Shown here piece after piece: positions 17,582 to 26,254 of a stretch of DNA of 33,882 nt. The notes beneath the pieces are model-generated. The model searched no databases. It was not told the origin of the DNA and saw only the letters and a program-made list of their open reading frames with translations. This DNA is from Planctomycetota bacterium. Lineage in GTDB: Bacteria; Planctomycetota; UBA1135; GCA-002686595. Made by a program: the position numbers and the translations under genes. The stretch is from positions 1 through 33,882 of the forward strand of contig JAPKBR010000036.1 in assembly GCA_028823345.1 (NCBI GenBank), given 5' to 3'. Each line of letters starts with the position of its first letter. The stretch's first letter is position 1.

Positions 17582-19966
17582 ATGCTCCCTTCTGTCCAGG
17601 TCTTTGTCCTGGCCTTGCTCTTCCTCTCGAGCCCCTCCGCCTGGTCACAAGCACCAGCTGTGGATTTGCCCGAAATCTACAGTAAGCGTCCCGCGAATGT
17701 ACTCTTGATCATTGCAGATCAATGGAACGCGCGTTGCGTGGGCTACGGTGCGGGCGGGTTCGGCGGATTGACCCAGCCCCTCACTCCACGGCTGGACGAG
17801 TTGGCCCAGGAAGGAACGGTCTTCACTCGCGCCTACTCCGATTGTCCCCAGTGCAAGCCGGCACGTTGGACAATCATGACCGGCAAGGAAGCGCGGGTGC
17901 ATGGGGTTCGTTGGAACGATGTTTGGGATCCACCCTGGCAAGAGACGATCGCGGATGTTTTTCGAAACGCGGGGTACCGTACGGCCCTGATTGGCAAGCA
18001 CCATTACCCGTGGCTTCAACAGCCAGACGGCTATGGCTTCGATCATGGCTTTGATGAAGTGACCGACCTGCAGGACTATCACTCGAGCATGGCGCTCGCT
18101 GGAATCCCTCACTGGTATGCCCCCGGGCATCACTGGGCCATGCCCAACTTGCCGCCAAGATTAGCCTTCACAGGCTACACGACCAATCCTGATGAGCATC
18201 ATCCGGTCGGATATTGGGCAGCCAGGAGCATTGATTTCTTGGAGCAACGGGCCGTGGACTCGGCCCCGTTTTTTCTGGTGCACTCGTTCTTCGGTCCGCA
18301 CACGCCCTTCTTGCCATCGGCTCCCGCGACCGGGGATAACTACGCCAACCTTCACCAACCTGCCAGCGCCCTCGATTTGCCCCCCAATCATGGCCTGACA
18401 GGAAACAGCCCGCGCATGGAGGCTTTTCAGCAGCAATTCGGAGGCATGAATGACGCAGATCATCGTGAAGTTCTGGCCTACTACTATGGCTTGATCTCTC
18501 AGATCGATGCCTCGATTGGGCGGGTGTTGGATGCCCTTGAGGAGAACGGGCTTGCGCGGAACACCCTGGTGATTTTCACCGCGGATCACGGAGCCTATGG
18601 GTCCGAATTTGGTTCTTGGACGAAGGGTGGCGGAGGGCAGGAGGCTCTCGTGCACATACCCATGATCATGCGCTTGCCTCTGGACGGGGGAGTCGGGCGC
18701 GTGAGCGAAGAGCTCGTGTCCCATCTGGATTTGGTCCCCACGTTGTTGGAGGTGACCGGTGTTCCTGCGCCTGAGGAATGGCGCATGAATCGCTCGGGGT
18801 CAAGCCTGGTTCCACTTGTGGATCAAGCGGGGTCACCCCATGTTTGGCGGGACGAAGTGGTGGTGGACTTTGGTAGTGCCCATCACGCCCCCATGCAAGT
18901 GGTGGTGACTGCAGATCACAAACTGACCGTGGACTCGATTGGCATGGATGAAAATCTAATCGACCTCGTGAACGATCCCTTCGAGCTAGTTGATCTAGCA
19001 GGGGATCCAACCATGGCGGCGGTGGACGCGGACTTGCACCAACGCCTCTCCTCTTGGGAACAGGGGCTGGTGACCGCACCGCCCTATCTGGGAACAGGGG
19101 CTGAGAGCGCACAGGCTGCCCCCGCTCACATCACCCTGCCAATCCCCGGGGATCACGGACACCTTCCCCCGGGCCCTGCCATCCTGCGTTGGGTTCCGTC
19201 CACTTCCGCAGTCATTCAGCGCTTGTGGTTGTCCCGCGCAGGCGAGCCTTTTGAACTGCGTGGAATCCTGAGTCCTCACAGGAACGAATGGCACATGGGT
19301 CCCACGACTCCAGGTTCCCGCTGGCAGTGGCGAGTGGATACCTACAATGCCCACGGCCTAACAATGGGGGCGCGGTTGCACTTCACCGCCCACCAGCAGG
19401 GGCATTTGTACCCGGGCAGCGCGCTCTATCCGAGGCCTTCGGATAGGGTGCGGATGGACGCTCCGGACCTGGTTTTGCGATGGACGCCGAGCGAGTTCAG
19501 TTCCAGCCAGCGAGTGTGGTTGGGGAAGAGCCCCGAGACCTTGGCGTTGGTTGCGGACCGACTGCCAGGGGACATGAGTTCTCTTGCAGGCCTGCCCATT
19601 CCACGGGGAGAGCGTCTTTTCTGGCGCGTAGATAGTTTGATTGGGCCGCGGCTCGAGGAGGGAGTCTTGTGGAGGTTCGATACCACCAACAGCGGCTTGC
19701 TGGAACCCCCGCAGGCACCTCGTCCAATGCACTTAGGCCGGGTTCGCGCGGGTTCGATTGAACTCAAGGCTAAACCCGTTCCGGGAGCTGTCCAGTACCA
19801 CTTCTTTGCTGGAACCGACCTCCCACTGACACCCATGGGCAGCGCCCCTTCGCCCACTCTCACCCTTCCGGCGGTGCAAGCCGGCGAACGCTGGAGTTGG
19901 CGTATTGACGTGGAAGGGCCCAACGGAGTCCGTCAGGGATTCACCTGGACCTTCCGCGTGCTCTAG
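17582..19966 (+). CDS. canonical formylglycine sulfatase with three C-terminal beta-sandwich repeats
   Basis: A 794-residue exported enzyme with a signal peptide (residues 1-23, ending AWSQ). The N-terminal sulfatase domain has Asp46 in IIADQW, the formylglycine motif C91-K-P-A-R95 followed by WTIMTGK, and FTADHGAYGSE with Asp335 and His336, so it has all the features of an active type I sulfatase (needs a maturase, not seen in this window). After about residue 500 come three ~95-residue FN3/Ig-like repeats (about 510-603, 605-702 and 704-794), each ending in a W-x-WR-x-D motif (WQWRVDT, LFWRVDS, WSWRIDV). The repeats probably bind substrate or the surface. Its stop shares a CTAG palindrome with the convergent dehydrogenase gene. 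Likely substrate: a sulfated glycan (inference). Confidence 0.93.
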   Translation: MLPSVQVFVLALLFLSSPSAWSQAPAVDLPEIYSKRPANVLLIIADQWNARCVGYGAGGFGGLTQPLTPRLDELAQEGTVFTRAYSDCPQCKPARWTIMTGKEARVHGVRWNDVWDPPWQETIADVFRNAGYRTALIGKHHYPWLQQPDGYGFDHGFDEVTDLQDYHSSMALAGIPHWYAPGHHWAMPNLPPRLAFTGYTTNPDEHHPVGYWAARSIDFLEQRAVDSAPFFLVHSFFGPHTPFLPSAPATGDNYANLHQPASALDLPPNHGLTGNSPRMEAFQQQFGGMNDADHREVLAYYYGLISQIDASIGRVLDALEENGLARNTLVIFTADHGAYGSEFGSWTKGGGGQEALVHIPMIMRLPLDGGVGRVSEELVSHLDLVPTLLEVTGVPAPEEWRMNRSGSSLVPLVDQAGSPHVWRDEVVVDFGSAHHAPMQVVVTADHKLTVDSIGMDENLIDLVNDPFELVDLAGDPTMAAVDADLHQRLSSWEQGLVTAPPYLGTGAESAQAAPAHITLPIPGDHGHLPPGPAILRWVPSTSAVIQRLWLSRAGEPFELRGILSPHRNEWHMGPTTPGSRWQWRVDTYNAHGLTMGARLHFTAHQQGHLYPGSALYPRPSDRVRMDAPDLVLRWTPSEFSSSQRVWLGKSPETLALVADRLPGDMSSLAGLPIPRGERLFWRVDSLIGPRLEEGVLWRFDTTNSGLLEPPQAPRPMHLGRVRAGSIELKAKPVPGAVQYHFFAGTDLPLTPMGSAPSPTLTLPAVQAGERWSWRIDVEGPNGVRQGFTWTFRVL

Positions 19967-22050
19967 CGGAGTTTGAGGCTCTTGATCCACTCGGCGATCA
20001 GCTCTACGCCGCGTTGGTCAACCATATGGACGCCCACGTTGGGCATGCGCGCTTCGTCGAGGACCGAAATCCGCGTTAGGAGAATCGAAAGTTCCGGTGA
20101 ACCGGGCTTGATGATTTTTGCGCCGGGAATTCCCAAGTCTCCCTGGGTGGGTACCGTGTTCAAGAGACCCATCTGCGTCAACTCTGTGCTGAGTCGCAGG
20201 TCAATCGTTGCGTTGCCAGGGCCATTTGGTTGGTGGCACATGGCGCAGTTCACATCCAGCCAGCTGCGCGCGCGGTCGGATAGGGGCGCCTGTTCATCAT
20301 GAGGGTTGACCAGCTGGGTCGTCACTGCAGTTTCGTAGTTGTCCGGCGCCTTGAGCCAACCCTGGGTGATCCAGTTGGTTAGTTGGTTGTCCCCATCGGG
20401 GCCGGGCATTCCCTGCAGCTGTTGGGTCGTCAAGCCAAGGGCGTACTTAGAGGCGTCCACATGGCAGGCTGCGCAGGCGGAAGATGAGGGCACTTGCCAA
20501 GAGGCCTTGCCCCCTTTGATCAACCAGTTGATCGATCTTCCTTGGGGGGCCAGGATTGCATCCTTGCCCTTCCAAACATAAGCCGCCGCTTGCCAGCCGG
20601 TTTCTGTGCGTTTGATGACCCTGGTTTCCAGTGTGCGCCTGCGGGTAAGTCCATCGATTTCAAAGGTCTTGATCAAGGCCGCTCCAACGGGAACACCCCA
20701 AGCCCCTTCAGGGGTCCACTCCAGCTGGCTGCCCTCTGGCAAGTGCAGGTAACGCAGTTTGTCAGCCCCGTCCGACCAGAATGGCGCGCGCACATCATAG
20801 GGAATGAGTGTTTGGGCCGGAGTGTGGTCCCTGCCCTTGAGGTAGTACCCCGTGTCCGAAAGTTTGCGCGGCCAGTGGAGGACCGCATCCGCCGGATCAT
20901 TGCTGGGCACCACGCGATAGATGTGGCCGTCGAAGGCTGTGGCGAACATCTCGCCCCCGTCGTCTTCGCCAAAGGATGCGATGGTGCGACCACTGCGAGC
21001 GGCCAGTTCGTTGACAAACCCGCCCTCTGGGTTTCGGCTGATGCGCCAGATGTTGCCGGTGACATAGTCGCCGTAGACGTAGGCGCCCACCAGGTTTGGA
21101 AAGCGCGATCCGCGATAGACATAACCGCCGGTGACCGAGATTCCTTCATTGCGCGGATAAACCGCGACTGGTTCTGAGTGGGTCCCGTGGGCTAAATCAG
21201 TGTTCTTGTCGAAGGTGACCATGCCCTCGAATCTCCTCCAGCCGTAGTTTCCGCCGCGCTCGATGATGTGGATTTCTTCCCATTCGTTTTGGCCCACGTC
21301 CCCGGCCCAAAGGTCCCCGTTGGCGCGGTCGAAGGCAAAGCGCCAGACGTTGCGCAGGCCCAAGGCCCAGATTTCCGGCGCGGCTTCGGGGGTGTCCACA
21401 AAGGGGTTGTCAGCGGGGATCGCATAGGCCTTGCCCTCGCTGGTTTGGTCCACGTCTATGCGCAGGATCGCACCGAGCCAAGTGCTTAGGTTCTGGCCAT
21501 TGCGTTTTGGATCACCACCGCTGCCCCCGTCACCAAAACTGATGTAGAGGTACCCATCGGGCCCGAAGGCGAGCATGCCACCGTTGTGGTTGCGCCATGG
21601 CTGGGGTTGTTCCAGGATCACCTTGCGTGAGTCACGGTCCGCCTGGTTGGGATCATCTGGAGATACCTGATAGCGCGCAACGATGCCCACCTCGTCTTCA
21701 ACCGAAGAGGAGTAGTGCACATAGAAGTAGCCGTTCTGTGCGTACTCTGGATGAAAGGCGAGACCCAGTAGGCCCTCTTCATTTCCTTCGCGGCTGACTT
21801 CGTCCGAAATGTCCAGGAAGATCCCGGTCCCCTCGGGGTCCTCCTGGTTCTCAAACACATGGATCCGGCCTTTTTGCTCTACCACAAAAACCCGGTCAGT
21901 GCCGTCGCCGGCGCCGGTCAGAAAAACTGGCCGTTGGAACTTCAGCTGAGGAAAAACCCTCTCAAGGCGCACGGCCACATCCTCTTGAACGGTGGCCGGG
22001 GAGCAAGCTCCCATGGGAAAGAGCAGGAGGGGAATGAGGGTCAGCAACAT
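19963..22050 (-). CDS. glucose/sorbosone dehydrogenase beta-propeller fused to SO2930-type diheme cytochrome
   Basis: I chose the ATG at 22050 (MLLTLIPLLL), which gives a 695-residue lipoprotein with Cys16 in PMGAC; the frame is open upstream but that would overlap the neighbouring gene's end. Residues about 28-385 form the PQQ-type glucose/sorbosone dehydrogenase propeller: NEEGLLGLAFHP, WRNHNGGMLAFGPDGYLYIS (His155), ILRIDVD, GLRNVWRF and GNYGWRRFEG. Residues about 395-695 match the SO2930 diheme cytochrome family (LSDTGYY, IPYDVRAPFWSDGADK) with CAACH at 526-530 and CAMCH at 602-606. The likely role is oxidation of a sugar or aldose at the outer face of a membrane with electrons passed straight to two hemes. 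It converges on the sulfatase, sharing a CTAG stop, and follows the minus-strand AP-superfamily gene by 52 nt. Confidence 0.92.
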   Translation of the reverse strand: MLLTLIPLLLFPMGACSPATVQEDVAVRLERVFPQLKFQRPVFLTGAGDGTDRVFVVEQKGRIHVFENQEDPEGTGIFLDISDEVSREGNEEGLLGLAFHPEYAQNGYFYVHYSSSVEDEVGIVARYQVSPDDPNQADRDSRKVILEQPQPWRNHNGGMLAFGPDGYLYISFGDGGSGGDPKRNGQNLSTWLGAILRIDVDQTSEGKAYAIPADNPFVDTPEAAPEIWALGLRNVWRFAFDRANGDLWAGDVGQNEWEEIHIIERGGNYGWRRFEGMVTFDKNTDLAHGTHSEPVAVYPRNEGISVTGGYVYRGSRFPNLVGAYVYGDYVTGNIWRISRNPEGGFVNELAARSGRTIASFGEDDGGEMFATAFDGHIYRVVPSNDPADAVLHWPRKLSDTGYYLKGRDHTPAQTLIPYDVRAPFWSDGADKLRYLHLPEGSQLEWTPEGAWGVPVGAALIKTFEIDGLTRRRTLETRVIKRTETGWQAAAYVWKGKDAILAPQGRSINWLIKGGKASWQVPSSSACAACHVDASKYALGLTTQQLQGMPGPDGDNQLTNWITQGWLKAPDNYETAVTTQLVNPHDEQAPLSDRARSWLDVNCAMCHQPNGPGNATIDLRLSTELTQMGLLNTVPTQGDLGIPGAKIIKPGSPELSILLTRISVLDEARMPNVGVHMVDQRGVELIAEWIKSLKLR

Positions 22051-22102
22051 ATGGGGAAGGATACAGAAGGTTGGGCTAGTTGGGGCGACCGCGCTAACCC
22101 TA

Positions 22103-23980
22103 CTAATTGCCATAGCCAATGGCGCGCAAGGCGTTGAGGTCGTCCTCGCTTAACTCCAGGCTGCCGCGCTCACTGTCCGGGTAGATAGCGTTCCTCAGCA
22201 TTACCTTAAGGGCGACGCGTCGTGCTAGTTCTTGGATGAGATTGGTCTGTTTGGGGCTACCTGCCGGTGTGAGCGGGTGTAGCTCTCCGCGATCCGTGTG
22301 ACGGTCGTAGAAAGCACCCGGGTTTTCGTCCATGGCGGATTCTTTCGGATCCCAACCATGAATCAACTTGAGGTCTGGCCCGGTGAGGGCGACGTGGACT
22401 TCGCTGGAGGAAAGTATCGGGCTGGAGGGGTGGTTAAGATCGGGCTGGGCCTTGAGCCCTTGGTAGGTGCGATCCGAAGATTCGATTCCCGCAAGCTCTA
22501 ACAAACTAGGTACTAAATCCTGGACTTGCACGAGGCGCTTGCTCCGTATGGGTGTCAGGCCAGGGGCCCGAATCATGAGGGGCACATGCAGATTTGGCTC
22601 TTGCAGATTTCCGTGCAAGGGGACTCCGTGTTCGAAGAATGACTCTCCATGATCGGAAGTGATCGCGATGATCGTGTTCTCCGCGAGACCAGAATCTTCG
22701 AGGTGACGGAGAAAGCGCCCCACCTCATGGTCCGTGTATGCGATGCCACCGTCGTAGAGGGCGATGATGGTCTCTAGTTGCGGCTCTATTTCTGCGATGT
22801 TGCGTTCACCACGGGCGTGGGCCTTGAGCCTTTCAGATCCGCCAACGCCCTGACGATCAAGGCCGGTGAATCCCTCCAGACCATTGGGCAAAAACTGCTC
22901 CTGGAAAGGGCTTGGGGCCTCGTAGGGCAATTCGTGTGAATCCGAATGAATGTCAAACAGGTGAAGAAACAGAAAGAAAGGCCGGTCGTCGCGTCGCTTC
23001 AGCCAACGTACTGCGCTGTCCACCTGTACGGTGGCGGCACCAATGTTGTGTGCGTAGTATTTCCACCATGCGCGGTTGAAGCCACGCATAAGAATTGACT
23101 GGAGGTGTCCCTGGGGGTAGGGCACATGCAGGTATTCGTCAAAGCCCTGCTCGAAGCCACGACGGCTGCCAATGTAGCTCCAAGGTGATCCGCCGACGAG
23201 GGCGCAGGTTTGGTAGTCCTGCTCTTGCAAGCGTTCGGCCAAGGTCGTGTAGGGGCCTGCGAGGTAGTCGTTGGAACTCATGACCCCGAGGGTTACCGGG
23301 TTCAACCCAGTCAACATGGTGGCATGGGAAGGAAGCGTCCAATGGGAGGGAGCATAAGCCCTTTCAAATAGGGCGCCCTGGTCCGCAAAGGCATCGATGT
23401 GAGGCGACGTGTTGCGCTCATAACCGTAGGTGCTCAAGTGCCCGGCTCGAAGGGTGTCGAGGGAAATCAGGATTACATTTGGCTTGCTGGAGCGGGTGTT
23501 CGTGCCTCCATGGAGGAGTGATCCGGTTACGAGCAATCCAAAGAGGGCCATGGAGATCGCTCCTGTGCGGCCCACTTTCTCCCGCTGCGCGGTTGAATGT
23601 GCGCGCTCCGCAAGGGCCCCCGCCACAATTGCTAGGCCCATGATGCTCGCCAGCAAGAATTCCTCGTTGTACCAGCCCTGGAGACTCATGTCCCGGCCTC
23701 TGAGGTCGTTGACCAATAACAGGCCGAGGCCCCAGGTCACGGAGATGCCCACCAAAAAGGGCGCACGCCGTGCGACAACGCCCAACCGATTGAACCGGCG
23801 GAGGAGAGCGACAAGGAGTCCACAACACCAGAGCAATGAGAAGTACCCAAGGCTTGTGACCGCTAGCAACGCCGCGAGTTGTTGGTTGCTTCCAAGGGTG
23901 GCCGGAAAGAGGGCCGAGGTGACCCAAATGTCGGCCGAGGCGAGGGCGAGGGCAAGGGCGAGGGTGGGAAGGGGGCGCAT
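22103..23980 (-). CDS. membrane-anchored sulfatase-fold enzyme with Thr in the nucleophile position
   Basis: A 625-residue protein with an N-terminal membrane region of about five helices (about residues 5-25, 35-60, 74-91, 107-125 and 141-157), then an extracytoplasmic alkaline phosphatase superfamily domain. Asp175 in ISLDTLR and TSDHGESFFEHG provide metal ligands. The nucleophile segment WTLPSHATMLTG puts Thr215 where sulfatases have Cys, and His replaces the Arg of CxPxR. The architecture (membrane helices plus Thr-type catalytic domain) is that of phosphoethanolamine or phosphoglycerol transferases (EptA, LtaS), so a headgroup-transfer role on lipid A or glycan is as likely as hydrolysis (inference). 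The C-terminal tail LELSEDDLNALRAIGYG closely resembles that of the 8562-9806 protein. Confidence 0.87.
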   Translation of the reverse strand: MRPLPTLALALALASADIWVTSALFPATLGSNQQLAALLAVTSLGYFSLLWCCGLLVALLRRFNRLGVVARRAPFLVGISVTWGLGLLLVNDLRGRDMSLQGWYNEEFLLASIMGLAIVAGALAERAHSTAQREKVGRTGAISMALFGLLVTGSLLHGGTNTRSSKPNVILISLDTLRAGHLSTYGYERNTSPHIDAFADQGALFERAYAPSHWTLPSHATMLTGLNPVTLGVMSSNDYLAGPYTTLAERLQEQDYQTCALVGGSPWSYIGSRRGFEQGFDEYLHVPYPQGHLQSILMRGFNRAWWKYYAHNIGAATVQVDSAVRWLKRRDDRPFFLFLHLFDIHSDSHELPYEAPSPFQEQFLPNGLEGFTGLDRQGVGGSERLKAHARGERNIAEIEPQLETIIALYDGGIAYTDHEVGRFLRHLEDSGLAENTIIAITSDHGESFFEHGVPLHGNLQEPNLHVPLMIRAPGLTPIRSKRLVQVQDLVPSLLELAGIESSDRTYQGLKAQPDLNHPSSPILSSSEVHVALTGPDLKLIHGWDPKESAMDENPGAFYDRHTDRGELHPLTPAGSPKQTNLIQELARRVALKVMLRNAIYPDSERGSLELSEDDLNALRAIGYGN

Positions 23981-24116
23981 ATGAATGCAAGCCTAGCGAG
24001 GTTCATTGCGCGTGGGCCCCCCTTTTACCGAGTCTTGGGCCTGATCCCATAACTAGGTGCTTGCCCTTGGCCCCAAGGGCCCTGAGAATCTCAGCGCCCC
24101 CATACCCCCTCTTCCC

Positions 24117-25529
24117 ATGAACATCGATTTTCTTCCCCAGTGGATGCAGGATTTTCTGCCCATTCTCGCTGTTCTCGTTGCCATCACGTTTGTGCTGCGG
24201 CGATTACCCAAGGTCGAGCTCGGCCACTCGGCGGAGTTCATCCGGCGCCGGGTTTGGAACTGGGTACCCCTCGGGTTGACCTATGCGTTCCTCTACATGG
24301 GGCGCTACAACATCAACGTGGCAAAGGTGGTGCTTGATCCCGAGACCGGGATAGCCCTGATGACCAAGGCGGAGTTGGCGACGATCACGGTCTTTGGTAC
24401 CACGACCTATGCGCTCTCGTTTCTGATCAACGGCCCATTGGCTGATCGCTATGGAGGTCGGCGCACGATTCTGGTGGCGGCGATTGGATCGGCGTTTGCC
24501 AATGTCCTGATGGGCTGGGTGATTGCCTCGGGATATGTAGAGCACCGGGTGGCGGCTCTTGGGGCGCTTTATTCCTTGAACATGTACTTTCAGAGTTTTG
24601 GCGCCGTCTCGATCGTCAAGGTCAACGCCAATTGGTTCCATGTGAAGGAGCGAGGTGTATTTGGCGGGATCTTTGGCATCTTGATTTCCCTGGGCTTGTA
24701 CTTCGCCTACGACTGGGGCACGCCGATTGCTCAGAACCTCGGGCCGGAATGGGCTTTCTTTGTGCCAGCGGGAATCTTGCTTCTGTTTGCGATCTTGGAC
24801 CATCGCCTGGTGTTTGATCGACCAGGCGATATTGGACATCGGGATTTTGATCCGGGTGATGCGAGCGTGACTGAAGAGGGCGAAGTCTTGAGCCCGATCG
24901 TGATCGGCAAGCGTATGCTGGCGAACCCGACGATCATGTTCATTATTCTGATCGAAACCTGCAGCGGCTTTGTGCGTGGGGGCATCATGAAGTGGGGCTA
25001 TGTGTTCGCCAATGAAACCGGACAAGATGCACTGACCGGGCACTGGGGAGCCTACTTGTGCGTGGCCGGGATCCTTGGAGGTGTCTTCGCGGGAACCGTG
25101 TCGGATAGGGTCTTTCAATCACGACGTGGGCCTGTTGCCTTTATTCTCTACGCCCTCGCCAGCGTTTCGATCGCTGTTGCGGCGGCACTGATTGTGAGTC
25201 CCATGGCTGGGTTCATCCTGTTGTTCGCCATCTTGAGCGTGATCGGTGTCCATGGCATGTTGTCAGGCACCGCCAGCATGGACTTTGGAGGTCGGCGCAA
25301 CGCAGGGCTTGCGGTGGGCATGATCGACGGAATGGTCTACCTTGGATTCGGCGCCCAGTCGATCATCTTGGGTTATGTGTTGCCTACGGGCGAAGCCCAG
25401 GCTCAAGCGGAAAACTGGCGAGTCTGGCTCTACGTGATCTTGCCGGTGGCGATCATGGGAATGCTTCTTTCCCTGCGGATTTGGAATGCAGCACCGCGGG
25501 CGAGGAGCCCCGAGCCAAAAGACGGCTAG
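24117..25529 (+). CDS. MFS transporter, organophosphate:phosphate antiporter (GlpT/UhpT)-like
   Basis: I chose the ATG at 24117 (MNIDFLP) because the frame upstream to 24057 is Pro-rich and not family-like. The 470-residue protein begins with one extra helix (about residues 12-28), then about 12 membrane helices. YMGRYNINVAKVVL after helix 1 corresponds to the R-Y-N motif of the organophosphate antiporter family, and PLADRYGGRRTILV is the MFS signature loop (D-R-x-G-x-R-R). FGGIFGILISLG and a second half with GTVSDRVFQSRRGP follow. Likely substrate: glycerol-3-phosphate, a sugar phosphate or a phosphonate, exchanged for phosphate. It ends 20 nt from the convergent DUF1080 gene. Confidence 0.88.
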   Translation: MNIDFLPQWMQDFLPILAVLVAITFVLRRLPKVELGHSAEFIRRRVWNWVPLGLTYAFLYMGRYNINVAKVVLDPETGIALMTKAELATITVFGTTTYALSFLINGPLADRYGGRRTILVAAIGSAFANVLMGWVIASGYVEHRVAALGALYSLNMYFQSFGAVSIVKVNANWFHVKERGVFGGIFGILISLGLYFAYDWGTPIAQNLGPEWAFFVPAGILLLFAILDHRLVFDRPGDIGHRDFDPGDASVTEEGEVLSPIVIGKRMLANPTIMFIILIETCSGFVRGGIMKWGYVFANETGQDALTGHWGAYLCVAGILGGVFAGTVSDRVFQSRRGPVAFILYALASVSIAVAAALIVSPMAGFILLFAILSVIGVHGMLSGTASMDFGGRRNAGLAVGMIDGMVYLGFGAQSIILGYVLPTGEAQAQAENWRVWLYVILPVAIMGMLLSLRIWNAAPRARSPEPKDG

Positions 25530-25549
25530 CCTCGGGTGGGTGGATCGTC

Positions 25550-26254
25550 CTAAAAGTGTTCAGTGAGCACCACTAGTCGGAAGGCGCAGGGTGCACCCTC
25601 GGCTTGGAGGGCTATCTGTCCTTCAGTGGCGGTGCACGCATAGCCCTGGTTGACTAGGTCTCCGTTGACCCAAACATCCACGCGATCGTCCTTGCACTCG
25701 ATCCTCATGTGATTCCATTCACCGGCGGGGTTTTCGGAGTCATCGGTCAGGTTACGAATGCGTCGAGCCTTACCCTCTTCCACTCCCCAGTTCTCGGCCT
25801 TGCCTCGTCGTTCGACCATGTTGTCCACCCAGATGTCCTCGCCGATGCACCAAAAGTCTCCGGCGTTGCCTCGGTGCATCTGGACTTCGATGGAAGAGGG
25901 GAACATTCCGTAGAGGCGGCGCGGCGTGGAGGCATGAACCAGCACTCCGCAGTTGCCGGGTTCGCCGGTCCAGCGGTATTCCACTTCCAGGGTGTAGTTC
26001 TTGAAGGACCTATCCGTGATCAGGTGCCCGTTCGGATTCCCAAGACTCATCAACACTCCATCTTGAACCGCGAACGAAGGGTCCACCTCAGGGTTGTCGT
26101 CGGCGGATGGCACATCCGTGTGCCATCCGTTGAGGTTCTCGCCGTTGAAAAGGTCATGCCTAGCGTGGCCCTCCACTACGCAGGAGCTAAGGAGAAAGAG
26201 GCAGAGGAGCGATCCCTTGAGGGCTAGCGTGTTCGGGAGAAAAGTGTTTCGCAT
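25550..26254 (-). CDS. DUF1080 (3-keto-disaccharide hydrolase-type) lipoprotein
   Basis: I chose the ATG at 26254 (MRNTFLP), giving 234 residues with a signal and a perfect lipobox LSSC, Cys25; the frame runs open upstream to 26644 but that part is not protein-like. The mature domain is a concanavalin-like beta-sandwich of the DUF1080 family: DLFNGENLNGWHT at its start, NYTLEVEYRW, GNCGVLVHAS, SSIEVQMHRGNAGDFW, GEWNHMRIECKDDRVDVWVNG, and EGQIALQAEG at its end. Family members are abundant in planctomycetes and some cleave 3-keto-glycosides. It lies convergent to the MFS gene and divergent from the secreted protease. Confidence 0.93.
   Translation of the reverse strand: MRNTFLPNTLALKGSLLCLFLLSSCVVEGHARHDLFNGENLNGWHTDVPSADDNPEVDPSFAVQDGVLMSLGNPNGHLITDRSFKNYTLEVEYRWTGEPGNCGVLVHASTPRRLYGMFPSSIEVQMHRGNAGDFWCIGEDIWVDNMVERRGKAENWGVEEGKARRIRNLTDDSENPAGEWNHMRIECKDDRVDVWVNGDLVNQGYACTATEGQIALQAEGAPCAFRLVVLTEHF

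Noticed and set aside
22051..22119. N-terminal extension of the dehydrogenase-cytochrome gene
   Set aside because: It would overlap the end of the neighbouring gene and hide the lipoprotein signal that starts at 22050.
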